This document shows positions 1 through 5,255 of a stretch of 5,828 nt of DNA, piece after piece. The stretch covers positions 1 to 5,828 of the forward strand of contig CAKQVC010000143.1 of assembly GCA_934277655.1 (NCBI GenBank), in the 5' to 3' direction. Position 1 is the stretch's first letter, and the number at the start of each line of letters is the position of its first letter. The notes under the pieces are model-generated. The model saw only the letters and a list, made by a program, of their open reading frames with translations, did not search any database and was not told the DNA's origin. Made by a program: the position numbers and the translations under genes. Source of the stretch: an uncultured Clostridia bacterium (lineage in GTDB: Bacteria > Bacillota > Clostridia > Peptostreptococcales > Anaerovoracaceae).

Positions 1-214
1 CTTCTCTGCAGACCGCAAATGCTTCTACCATAATATCGTCCAGCGTCTGGCCCTGTGCCAGTCTGTCTTTAAACTCCTGCGTTTTTCCTTTTAATTCTTC
101 ATCCGAAAGTGCAGCCATCTGGCTGTCCAGAGCCATGACCTGGTCTGCAATTTTTTCAACTTTTTTCACTTCCTTGGTATTCAGATCACCAAAGATTTTT
201 TCCATAAATCCCAT
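1..214 (-). CDS. secA: Preprotein translocase ATPase SecA, N-terminal part (runs off the left edge)
   Basis: The minus strand encodes 71 residues beginning [18 protein letters not shown], then [27 protein letters not shown], and [14 protein letters not shown]. This is the conserved start of bacterial SecA: the N-terminal helix, the 'LSDEEL..KT.EFK.RL..G..LDD.L.EAFA..RE' block, and the lead-in to nucleotide-binding domain 1. In the family, SecA is the cytoplasmic motor that pushes unfolded preproteins through SecYEG using ATP. Walker A/B, preprotein cross-linking and C-terminal parts lie outside the window. The start is ATG at 214, with AGGGG at 226-230 on the minus strand, 11 bases upstream. 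It lies 22 bases after the stop of the CorC-like gene with no terminator between, so co-transcription is likely. Identification is confident from sequence memory; completeness cannot be judged. Confidence 0.93.
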   Translation of the reverse strand, partial: MGFMEKIFGDLNTKEVKKVEKIADQVMALDSQMAALSDEELKGKTQEFKDRLAQGQTLDDIMVEAFAVCRE

Positions 215-236
215 TTTACTGAATTCCCCTCGCTTT

Positions 237-1487
237 CTATTCATCTTTTGGTAACTCGGTTACTACCATATTGATTTCCAGAGCCTTTCTCTGGTCTGCC
301 TTGGTTACCTTCACATCAAACCGCTTATAATCCGCTTCGTAAGTGAATGTATCTCCGGCATTTGGTAATTTATCCAACTGAAGCACAACCCATCCGTTGA
401 CGGTCGTCGCATCAATATCTTCTTCTACATCAAAATAATCAAACATTTTATCCAGATTCGTCCCGCAAAGCACTCTGTAAGAGCCATCCTGCTGCTGGAC
501 AATATCCTGTAGCTGCTCGGCATCGTGTTCATCATAAATTTCCCCGACAAGTTCTTCGATGATATCTTCCATCGTCACAAGTCCGGAAGTTCCGCCGTAC
601 TCATCTACAATAATCGCAATATGTGTCTTTCCAATCTGCAGACGTTTCAGCAGCTGGGAAATTTTCATTGATCCGGCTACGAAAACAACCGGTTTTACAT
701 AAGCAGAAACCGGAGTATCCATCCCTTTTATATAATTGTGGAAGTCTTTCTGATTCAAAACGCCGACAATATTGTCCAGATCATCTTCGTACACCGGCAG
801 TCTGGAGAAACCTGTACTTAAGAACATCTCCGCGATTTCATCCTGCGTTTCATCAATTTCGATTGCTTTCACATCCACCCGGGGCGTCAGAACGTCCCAT
901 GCCTCAAGCTCATTAAATTCTATCGCATTCTGAATTAGTTCGCTCTGCTCCACATCAATGCCGCCTTCGGTTTCGGCCTCTTCGACGATTGTCAGCAGCT
1001 CATCCTCCGTAATCGGCCTGGAATCAACCGTGCGGAAAATCTTTGCGAGAAGTTTCTTCCATCCGGAGAAAATAAGATTTACCGGTGCCAGAAGTACCAT
1101 AAATATTCTCAAGATTGGAGCCGAAAACATCGCAAACCGTTCCGGACTTTCCTTTGCCAGACTCTTTGGCGAAATTTCGCCAAAAACCAACACTACGATC
1201 GTGATCACAACAGTCGCTACCGTCGCTCCATACACCGGATACATCTCCATGAACAGCACCGTCGCAATAGACGACATGGCAATGTTCACAATATTATTAC
1301 CTACCAGAATGGTTGAAAGAAGTGCATCAAACTTCTCTGACAGATCGTGAACCTCACGTGCCCTCTTATTTCCGTCATTTGCCAAATTCTTGATTCTAAT
1401 CCTGTTGACCGATGTAAAGGCCGTTTCTGTCGCCGAAAAATAGGCTGAAAAAATAACCAGTACTGCAATTGCAAGCACCTTAGACAT
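237..1487 (-). CDS. CNNM/HlyC-CorC family membrane protein with CBS domain pair
   Basis: A 416-residue protein with the full three-part architecture of the TlyC/CorC/CNNM family. The N-terminal DUF21 (CNNM) membrane domain covers about residues 1-150. It has a hydrophobic first helix, the SATETAF motif (18-24; family 'S..ETA'), GNNIVNIA (63-70), a long hydrophobic segment (about 88-103) and [10 protein letters not shown] (102-111). A cytoplasmic CBS pair follows at about 200-320, including TPRVD (201-205), FSRLPVYED (227-235) and [23 protein letters not shown] (295-317). A CorC_HlyC C-terminal domain covers about 333-412. Family members are linked to Mg2+/divalent cation export or resistance; the 'hemolysin' label is historical. 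Substrate here is inferred. ATG at 1487 is chosen (GGGAG at 1498-1502, 10 bases away); an in-frame TTG at 1490 would add one residue. secA follows 22 bases downstream. Confidence 0.92.
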   Translation of the reverse strand: MSKVLAIAVLVIFSAYFSATETAFTSVNRIRIKNLANDGNKRAREVHDLSEKFDALLSTILVGNNIVNIAMSSIATVLFMEMYPVYGATVATVVITIVVLVFGEISPKSLAKESPERFAMFSAPILRIFMVLLAPVNLIFSGWKKLLAKIFRTVDSRPITEDELLTIVEEAETEGGIDVEQSELIQNAIEFNELEAWDVLTPRVDVKAIEIDETQDEIAEMFLSTGFSRLPVYEDDLDNIVGVLNQKDFHNYIKGMDTPVSAYVKPVVFVAGSMKISQLLKRLQIGKTHIAIIVDEYGGTSGLVTMEDIIEELVGEIYDEHDAEQLQDIVQQQDGSYRVLCGTNLDKMFDYFDVEEDIDATTVNGWVVLQLDKLPNAGDTFTYEADYKRFDVKVTKADQRKALEINMVVTELPKDE

Positions 1488-1497
1488 CAATTTTACT

Positions 1498-1502
1498 CTC
1501 CC
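1498..1502 (-). promoter_or_regulatory. Ribosome binding site of the CorC-like gene
   Basis: GGGAG on the minus strand inside a purine-rich run (AGAGAGGGAGAG). It lies 10 bases before ATG 1487 and 7 bases before TTG 1490, so spacing alone does not settle the start; the ATG is preferred because it is the stronger codon. Confidence 0.6.
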
Positions 1503-1568
1503 TCTCTTCTCATACTATCATATTTCCCTTTGATACAAACTTTGATCGTTTGCTTTCATACAAGGAAT

Positions 1569-1596
1569 ATTCTATCACACATTTCCTGTAAGTTAA
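1569..1596 (-). promoter_or_regulatory. Candidate SigA promoter for the CorC-like/secA transcript
   Basis: On the minus strand, TTAACT (1591-1596, four of six bases matching TTGACA) is followed after 16 bases by TAGAAT (1569-1574, five of six matching TATAAT). A TG dinucleotide sits one base before the -10 box, giving an extended -10 (TGaTAGAAT). Transcription would start near 1562, about 75 bases before the ATG. The -35 box is weak, so this is a candidate only. Confidence 0.35.
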
Positions 1597-1731
1597 AGTG
1601 AAAACATTGTGAAAAGCCCCGTTAAAATGGGAGCTTAGCAATTTAGTAGCATACTTCTGTTTTCCATTTTCTACATTTCGCCCCGCAAAACATTTTCTCC
1701 CGTGTTTTCCCAGCATCCGGTTTTGCAGCTC

Positions 1732-1759
1732 GTCAACCTTTATAAATTTTATGGTTGAC
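1732..1759. promoter_or_regulatory. Probable BirA (biotin repressor) operator
   Basis: A perfect inverted repeat: GTCAACC (1732-1738), 14 bases of AT-rich spacer, GGTTGAC (1753-1759). The established BirA box is of the form TTGTnAACC-N14-16-GGTTnACAA, and both arms fit its core; the right half-site, read inward, is AATGTCAACC. The right arm overlaps the -35 hexamer of the birA promoter by five bases, so bound BirA would block RNA polymerase. Genes immediately downstream are birA and bioY, the regulator and a standard target. The palindrome and overlap are seen directly; the binding protein is inferred from motif and context. Confidence 0.82.
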
Positions 1760-1783
1760 ATTAGGTTTTTACTGCGTTATACT
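1755..1783 (+). promoter_or_regulatory. SigA promoter of birA-bioY
   Basis: TTGACA (1755-1760, perfect -35) is followed after exactly 17 bases by TATACT (1778-1783, five of six matching the -10 consensus). The predicted start of transcription is near 1790, about 50 bases before the birA ATG. Such a strong unregulated promoter would be unusual for a low-abundance ligase, which fits it being held down by the overlapping operator. Confidence 0.85.
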
Positions 1784-1825
1784 TAGGAGCATAAATAGTA
1801 AAGTGATCACCATTATTTATTTCCG

Positions 1826-1831
1826 AAAGGA
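1826..1831 (+). promoter_or_regulatory. Ribosome binding site deciding the birA start
   Basis: AAAGGA, 10 bases before ATG 1842. The same frame is open upstream to a TTG at 1755, but that TTG is the -35 box of the promoter and lies before the transcription start, so it cannot be the translation start. Confidence 0.75.
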
Positions 1832-1841
1832 CCTTCAAGAC

Positions 1842-2849
1842 ATGTCTACAAAATTAGAATTACTGGATCTGCTCAACAGGATCCCCGACCAGTTTGTATC
1901 CGGCCAGGAAATAGCAGATACACTCGGGGTTTCCCGCAATGCAGTATGGAAGGCTGTAAAAAGTCTTCAGGCTCAGGGCTACCCTATAGAGAGCTTTGCA
2001 GGCACCGGCTACCGGTTGAAACAGAAAGCCGATATCCTGTCTGCTGACATTTTAAAAGAAAAAATAAAATACCCTTGCAAACTGCATGTTTTCGATAAAA
2101 TCGATTCGACAAACAATTTTGCGAAGACGTTGACGGATGTATCTGTCCCTCAGCTGATCGTTGCACAGCAGCAGACAGCCGGGCGCGGCCGCCTGGGCCG
2201 CTCCTTTTACTCGCCGGAAGGCAAAGGCATCTACATGACTCTTGCTTTCAGCCCGGATTTCGGACTGGATCAGGCTATGCTCATTACTGCTATGTCTGCC
2301 GTTGCAGTCTGCCGTGCGATCGAAAAAGTTACCGGTCTGAATCCGAAGATCAAGTGGGTAAACGACATTTACCTCAATGGCAAGAAAATATGCGGCATTC
2401 TGACAGAAGCGGAAACAAATTTCGAGACCGGACAGATCCAGAAGATCATCGTTGGCATCGGCATGAACTGCTTTGAAGATGACAATATGCCCGAAGACGT
2501 AAAGGATCGTGCTACCTACATGGAAAATCCGCCGAAAACATTCGAACGTGCAGATCTTATCGTTGCCGTTACTGATGAGTTTTTCGGACTCCTCGAAAAT
2601 TTCAACAAAGTTCAGATGATAAAGGAATACAAAACGCATTCCTTTATCTTAGGTGAACAGATACTGATCTTCAACCCGGCCGTTGCCAGATCCATCGGCA
2701 GACCGGATGACAAACGCTCAGAAGGAATCCGTGCCAAAGCTATCGACATCGATGAAAACGGAGGACTGGTCGTAGAATTTCTGGAAGGGCTGCGCTCCGG
2801 GCAGATGGAAACCCTGTCTACCGGCGAAATCTCAATCCGCAAAGCCTGA
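1842..2849 (+). CDS. birA: Bifunctional biotin--[acetyl-CoA-carboxylase] ligase / biotin operon repressor BirA
   Basis: A 335-residue protein (E. coli BirA has 321). It activates biotin with ATP to biotinyl-5'-AMP and transfers it to the lysine of carboxylase carrier domains (EC 6.3.4.15). The N-terminal winged helix-turn-helix (about residues 5-60: VSGQEIADTLGVSRNAVWKA, then GTGYRL) marks the group II, DNA-binding form. The catalytic domain has IDSTN (87-91), the biotinyl-AMP loop GRGRLGR (114-120), KWVNDI (171-176), KKICGILTE (181-189) with the usual active-site lysine region, and VGIGMN (204-209). A BPL_C SH3-like domain ends the protein (about 270-335, closing SGxxSI-like as TGEISIR). The start is ATG 1842, set by its ribosome binding site. 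bioY follows after 63 bases with no terminator, so the two are probably one biotin-controlled operon. All key motifs are intact. Confidence 0.96.
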   Translation: MSTKLELLDLLNRIPDQFVSGQEIADTLGVSRNAVWKAVKSLQAQGYPIESFAGTGYRLKQKADILSADILKEKIKYPCKLHVFDKIDSTNNFAKTLTDVSVPQLIVAQQQTAGRGRLGRSFYSPEGKGIYMTLAFSPDFGLDQAMLITAMSAVAVCRAIEKVTGLNPKIKWVNDIYLNGKKICGILTEAETNFETGQIQKIIVGIGMNCFEDDNMPEDVKDRATYMENPPKTFERADLIVAVTDEFFGLLENFNKVQMIKEYKTHSFILGEQILIFNPAVARSIGRPDDKRSEGIRAKAIDIDENGGLVVEFLEGLRSGQMETLSTGEISIRKA

Positions 2850-2900
2850 CAAGCAATTACGTTACTGTGCTGCAGGGGATTCATGAAACAACATAACATT

Positions 2901-2906
2901 TGGAGG
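2901..2906 (+). promoter_or_regulatory. Ribosome binding site deciding the bioY start
   Basis: TGGAGG, six bases before ATG 2913, is a strong Shine-Dalgarno sequence. An in-frame ATG at 2883 lies upstream of it with only AGGGG four bases away, so the downstream ATG is preferred. Confidence 0.75.
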
Positions 2907-2912
2907 CAATCA

Positions 2913-3512
2913 ATGAATATTGACAAGACTGGACAAAATAATCAGACAACTACTTTTAACACAAGATCTGCCAACGCAGGCAGCCGTACCTATCAGCTGG
3001 TACTTACAGGAATTTTTGCAGCAATTACCGCTGTCTGTTCCTGGATCTCTATTCCGCTGCCATCGATGATCCCTATCAACCTGGCAATCCTGGGTGTACT
3101 TTTATCCGCCGGATGTCTCGGCTTCAAATGCGGAACTATGAGCCAGATCATTTACGTACTTCTCGGTGCGATCGGCGTTCCCGTATTCGCAGGATTTTCC
3201 GGAGGTTTCCATGTGATCGCGGGTCCTACCGGCGGTTACATTATCGGCTATATTCTTTGTGCCATGGTTGTAGGTTTTGTTTCATCCCGCACAAAATCCG
3301 TCTGGGCACTGCTCGGCTCTATGATTGCAGGTGTCTTGATCTGCTACACATTCGGAACTATCTGGTATATTCATCTGATGAACATCTCTTTTGCGGTAGG
3401 TCTAGCACAATGTGTGCTTCCCTTTCTTCCGGGAGATGCCCTTAAAATCGCAGCTGCTCTTTTCCTGATCACAAGACTGAGAAAGACCAATGTGTTGAGC
3501 AATATCGCATAG
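2913..3512 (+). CDS. bioY: Biotin ECF transporter substrate-binding (S) component BioY
   Basis: A 199-residue integral membrane protein from ATG 2913 (209 residues from the alternative ATG 2883). BioY is the membrane S component that captures biotin and works with an ECF energising module (EcfT plus two ATPases). Visible family signatures are YVLLGAIGVPVFAGFSGG (81-98), GPTGGYIIGY (104-113), the late GTIWY (148-152), and PFLPGDALKI (170-179), which in the family ends the last membrane helices. About six hydrophobic segments are seen, at roughly 27-48, 53-71, 75-93, 106-125, 130-149 and 158-187. The first 25 residues are polar and variable. No ecfA/ecfT genes lie next to it, so it probably borrows a shared housekeeping module (group II arrangement; inference). 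It sits downstream of birA and its operator and should be repressed when biotin is abundant. Confidence 0.95.
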   Translation: MNIDKTGQNNQTTTFNTRSANAGSRTYQLVLTGIFAAITAVCSWISIPLPSMIPINLAILGVLLSAGCLGFKCGTMSQIIYVLLGAIGVPVFAGFSGGFHVIAGPTGGYIIGYILCAMVVGFVSSRTKSVWALLGSMIAGVLICYTFGTIWYIHLMNISFAVGLAQCVLPFLPGDALKIAAALFLITRLRKTNVLSNIA

Positions 3513-3586
3513 GAGCTCGTTTACTTGGCGAAAGTACTTTTTATGCATGCATTCCGTTCATTTTAAGCATTGGGGCACATCATATC

Positions 3587-3640
3587 AAAAAAACGTCTGC
3601 CATTTCAGCAATTTCTGCTTATCAGGTAGACGTTTTTCTT
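3587..3640. terminator. Bidirectional intrinsic terminator between bioY and the DUF2156 gene
   Basis: A 13-pair stem: AAAAACGTCTGCC (3589-3601) with GGTAGACGTTTTT (3625-3637), one G-T wobble, and a 23-base loop that can fold a small inner hairpin (AGCA/TGCT). An A-run (3587-3593) and a T-run (3633-3637) flank the GC-containing part, so it can end transcripts on either strand. It sits 74 bases after the bioY stop and about 60 bases after the stop of the convergent minus-strand gene, as expected of a shared terminator. Confidence 0.85.
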
Positions 3641-3699
3641 TCTTCGCACTTCGCAAAGTATTTCGTTTCCGTTTTTCTTTTCTTTATTTCTTTATCCGT

Positions 3700-4653
3700 T
3701 TATCTCACGATTGCCAGATATTTTTCTCCCATCTTTACCGGCTTATAGGACGTTTTCGTCTGACGCAGATTTTCCAGCCCCATATCTTCTTCCCGGTTGA
3801 CATAGATCGTATCCTCTGGAAGTCTTTTGCAGAATTCATTATTGATTGCCTGGTATAACCCTCTGAAACGGTCATCGGCCTTTTCCACATGTACCAGTAC
3901 AGTCTCATGGCTGTTGGTTTTCGCAAACTCACCTAATGTGACTGCCTCGATTTTTCCGTCGATCCGGATAACCCCTGTCAGGAGATCTTTTCCCACGAAC
4001 TTCAGAAGCTCTCTGATCGCTTCTGTTTCCAGTTCCAAAATCTCTTTCCAATCTTCCGGTGTTTCACCCATTTTATACTCATTCTTGCTTTCAATGTATG
4101 CCATGATTTCAGGTACCATCTCCGGCGTTGCCTCTTCATAGGTAAACGCATAATTTTTCAGGAAATAATTAAGATGGTTCTTTTTCTGATGGAGCTTCCG
4201 TCCGCTCAGCTTAACAAGATCTTCCCTAAGGTAAATGTAATCATCCTCGTCCCGGTCATGCTCAATATAAAGGCTTTCCTCCGGAAAAATCTCCGTCAGA
4301 TAGTGTACCAGTGACTGAGGGATCAAACTCATATTCAGATTCTGTCCCCGCTTGCAAAACATTTCCTGTGCAGTAAACAGGGTTTTCTTCAAAGAGTCCA
4401 GGTCATAAGTGCCTGTTCTCGTAAGAGGAAAAGACATGAAATACTGCTTATCCTCTTCCGGGTCCAGTTCTCCCAAAGCCCCGATGCAAAGATAGTCTCC
4501 GATAATCTGCCAGCTGATATGATGGGTATTCCGCCAGATGTAATTGGCGATCAAAGTATGTCCGGATGATTCGTAATCATATCCGTCGAAATAAGAATTG
4601 AGGAGTTCCGTCTCCTCAGATGTTAAATTATCAAATGTATTTTTAAAGATCAT
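3700..4653 (-). CDS. DUF2156 domain protein (GNAT fold, LPG-synthase C-terminal-like)
   Basis: A 317-residue soluble protein without a signal peptide or membrane segment. It matches the full-length stand-alone form of the DUF2156 / phosphatidylglycerol lysyltransferase C-terminal family seen in many Clostridia. Recognised blocks are LVKLSGRKLHQKKNHLNYF (146-164), the central acetyltransferase-like strand region GVIRIDGKIEAVTLGE (227-242), HVEKADDRFRGLYQAIN (255-271), and the C-terminal NREEDMGLENLRQTKTSYKP (286-305) then KYLAIV. The related MprF C-terminal domain transfers aminoacyl groups from tRNA to lipid; for the stand-alone proteins the substrate is unknown, so no reaction is assigned. 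The start is ATG 4653, but no good Shine-Dalgarno lies at normal spacing: the leader is TTAAAATTTATAT, with an eight-codon frame just upstream. The gene converges on bioY across the shared terminator. Confidence 0.82.
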   Translation of the reverse strand: MIFKNTFDNLTSEETELLNSYFDGYDYESSGHTLIANYIWRNTHHISWQIIGDYLCIGALGELDPEEDKQYFMSFPLTRTGTYDLDSLKKTLFTAQEMFCKRGQNLNMSLIPQSLVHYLTEIFPEESLYIEHDRDEDDYIYLREDLVKLSGRKLHQKKNHLNYFLKNYAFTYEEATPEMVPEIMAYIESKNEYKMGETPEDWKEILELETEAIRELLKFVGKDLLTGVIRIDGKIEAVTLGEFAKTNSHETVLVHVEKADDRFRGLYQAINNEFCKRLPEDTIYVNREEDMGLENLRQTKTSYKPVKMGEKYLAIVR

Positions 4654-4751
4654 ATATAAATTTTAATGCCTGCTGTTTTTCTCCTGCATGTTCCCTTTCT
4701 ATTGTTAAATTCTATGACTCTTTTAATCTATTCCTTTCGGTTTCTTTCCGG
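4654..4751 (-). other. Leader between the isochorismatase-like gene and the DUF2156 gene
   Basis: These 98 AT-rich bases carry no clear terminator hairpin or convincing -35/-10 pair on the minus strand; the best -10-like hexamer is TAGAAT about 65 bases before ATG 4653, without a -35. An eight-codon open frame (ATG 4689 to TAA 4663, MQEKNSRH) preceded by AAAGGG ends nine bases before the DUF2156 ATG. It may be chance or a leader peptide. Confidence 0.35.
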
Positions 4752-5255
4752 TTATTTTACCAGCGCGGAAATCGTCTTGAATTCCGGTTCTTTCGCACCG
4801 CCGAGAAGTTCGTACAGCACGCTCTCAAACGAAGTGATTACAGCACCTGCATTCTGCATGCGCTCCATGGCGATTTCTCTGTTCTTTGGATTTCTGGACT
4901 GTACACAGTCTGCTATTACCAGCACATCATATCCATTTTCTAAAAGGTCCAGAGTGGTCTGCTCTACACAGATATGTGCTTCAATACCGGCAAGGATCAC
5001 AGTTCTGCGACCGGTGTTTTCCAGTGCTGTCCTAAAGTTTTCATCTCCGTAAGCACTGAACCGGGTCTTGTCAATCGGCTCAAACTCGCCAAGCACTTCT
5101 GCTATGCTTTCTACTGTCGGTCCCAGACCTTTCGTATACTGCTGCGTTACCACTTTCGGAATATCAAAAGCAGTCAGTCCTTTTACCAGCTTAACCATAG
5201 TTTCTTCCAGTTTTTCGGATTTTATCACCAGGTATACGGCGGTGAGTTCCACCAA
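4752..5255 (-). CDS. Isochorismatase-family hydrolase, N-terminally truncated
   Basis: The frame gives up to 167 residues, but only those from about residue 12 (KSEKLEETMVKLVKG) look like the family. The YcaC-like cysteine hydrolase core is clear: VVTQQYTKGLGPTV (35-48), EPIDKTRFSAY (59-69) with the catalytic Lys (63), VILAGIEAHICVEQT (86-100) with the nucleophile Cys (97), VLVIADCVQSR (111-121), then ERMQNAGAVITSFESVLYELL. Family proteins begin with a strand 'ALLVIDVQ..L' carrying the catalytic Asp, about 25-30 residues that are absent here. Residues 1-11 come from the sequence beyond the junction near 5220, the frame's only far-upstream start is TTG 5255 with no ribosome binding site, and a stop follows at 5280-5282. 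Without the Asp it should be inactive. Orthologues act on small amides or vinyl ethers; substrate unknown. Treat as a gene remnant or a gene cut by a misassembly. Confidence 0.85.
   Translation of the reverse strand: MVELTAVYLVIKSEKLEETMVKLVKGLTAFDIPKVVTQQYTKGLGPTVESIAEVLGEFEPIDKTRFSAYGDENFRTALENTGRRTVILAGIEAHICVEQTTLDLLENGYDVLVIADCVQSRNPKNREIAMERMQNAGAVITSFESVLYELLGGAKEPEFKTISALVK
5215..5230. other. Junction between chromosomal and phage-like sequence
   Basis: To the left, the minus strand reads as an isochorismatase-family protein up to a Lys-Ser pair encoded at 5217-5222. To the right, the plus strand reads as the interior of a tail-like protein, and codon use changes sharply. Neither gene has its 5' end here, so the breakpoint cuts both. 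I see no integrase, target duplication, IS end or obvious inverted repeat at the join. Its exact base cannot be fixed without homologues. Confidence 0.7.

Larger units (their letters stand above)
1488..1841. other. Divergent intergenic region between the CorC-like/secA unit and birA
   Basis: This 354-base stretch separates the minus-strand CorC-like gene from plus-strand birA. It holds a candidate leftward promoter (1569-1596), a strong rightward promoter (1755-1783), and an inverted repeat read as a BirA operator (1732-1759). The middle part (about 1600-1730) is AT-rich and holds only a weak hairpin (1614-1636, a seven-pair stem with one bulge). The open frame at 1510-1761 on the minus strand has no ribosome binding site and crosses the operator, so it is not called as a gene. 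I see no riboswitch or RNA gene. Confidence 0.7.

Noticed and set aside
1614..1636. A hairpin AAGCCCC...GGGaGCTT followed on the minus strand by TTTTC, resembling a terminator.
   Set aside because: The stem is short with a bulge, the T-run is only four bases, and no minus-strand gene lies upstream that it could end.
1510..1761. An 83-codon open frame on the minus strand in the intergenic region.
   Set aside because: No ribosome binding site before its ATG, no recognisable motif, and its 5' end lies across the BirA operator and the birA -35 box. Best read as chance.
1488..1841. A riboswitch or CRISPR-like repeat in the divergent intergenic region.
   Set aside because: No regularly spaced repeats and no conserved riboswitch core could be recognised; the birA leader is only about 50 bases long.
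2883..2912. ATG 2883 as the bioY start.
   Set aside because: The in-frame ATG 2913 has TGGAGG at six bases; the extra ten residues (MKQHNIWRQS) include that ribosome binding site and add no family sequence.
3547..3858. A 103-codon plus-strand frame across the bioY terminator.
   Set aside because: It reads through the terminator hairpin and overlaps the 3' end of the DUF2156 gene in antisense; its composition (Phe/Arg/Ser-rich) is that of the reverse of a purine-rich tract.
5200..5250. The junction as a classical phage attachment site or a target of an invertase or IS element.
   Set aside because: No direct repeat, inverted repeat, integrase or transposase is visible, and the phage side lies inside a tail gene. 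An event elsewhere or an artefact cannot be excluded.
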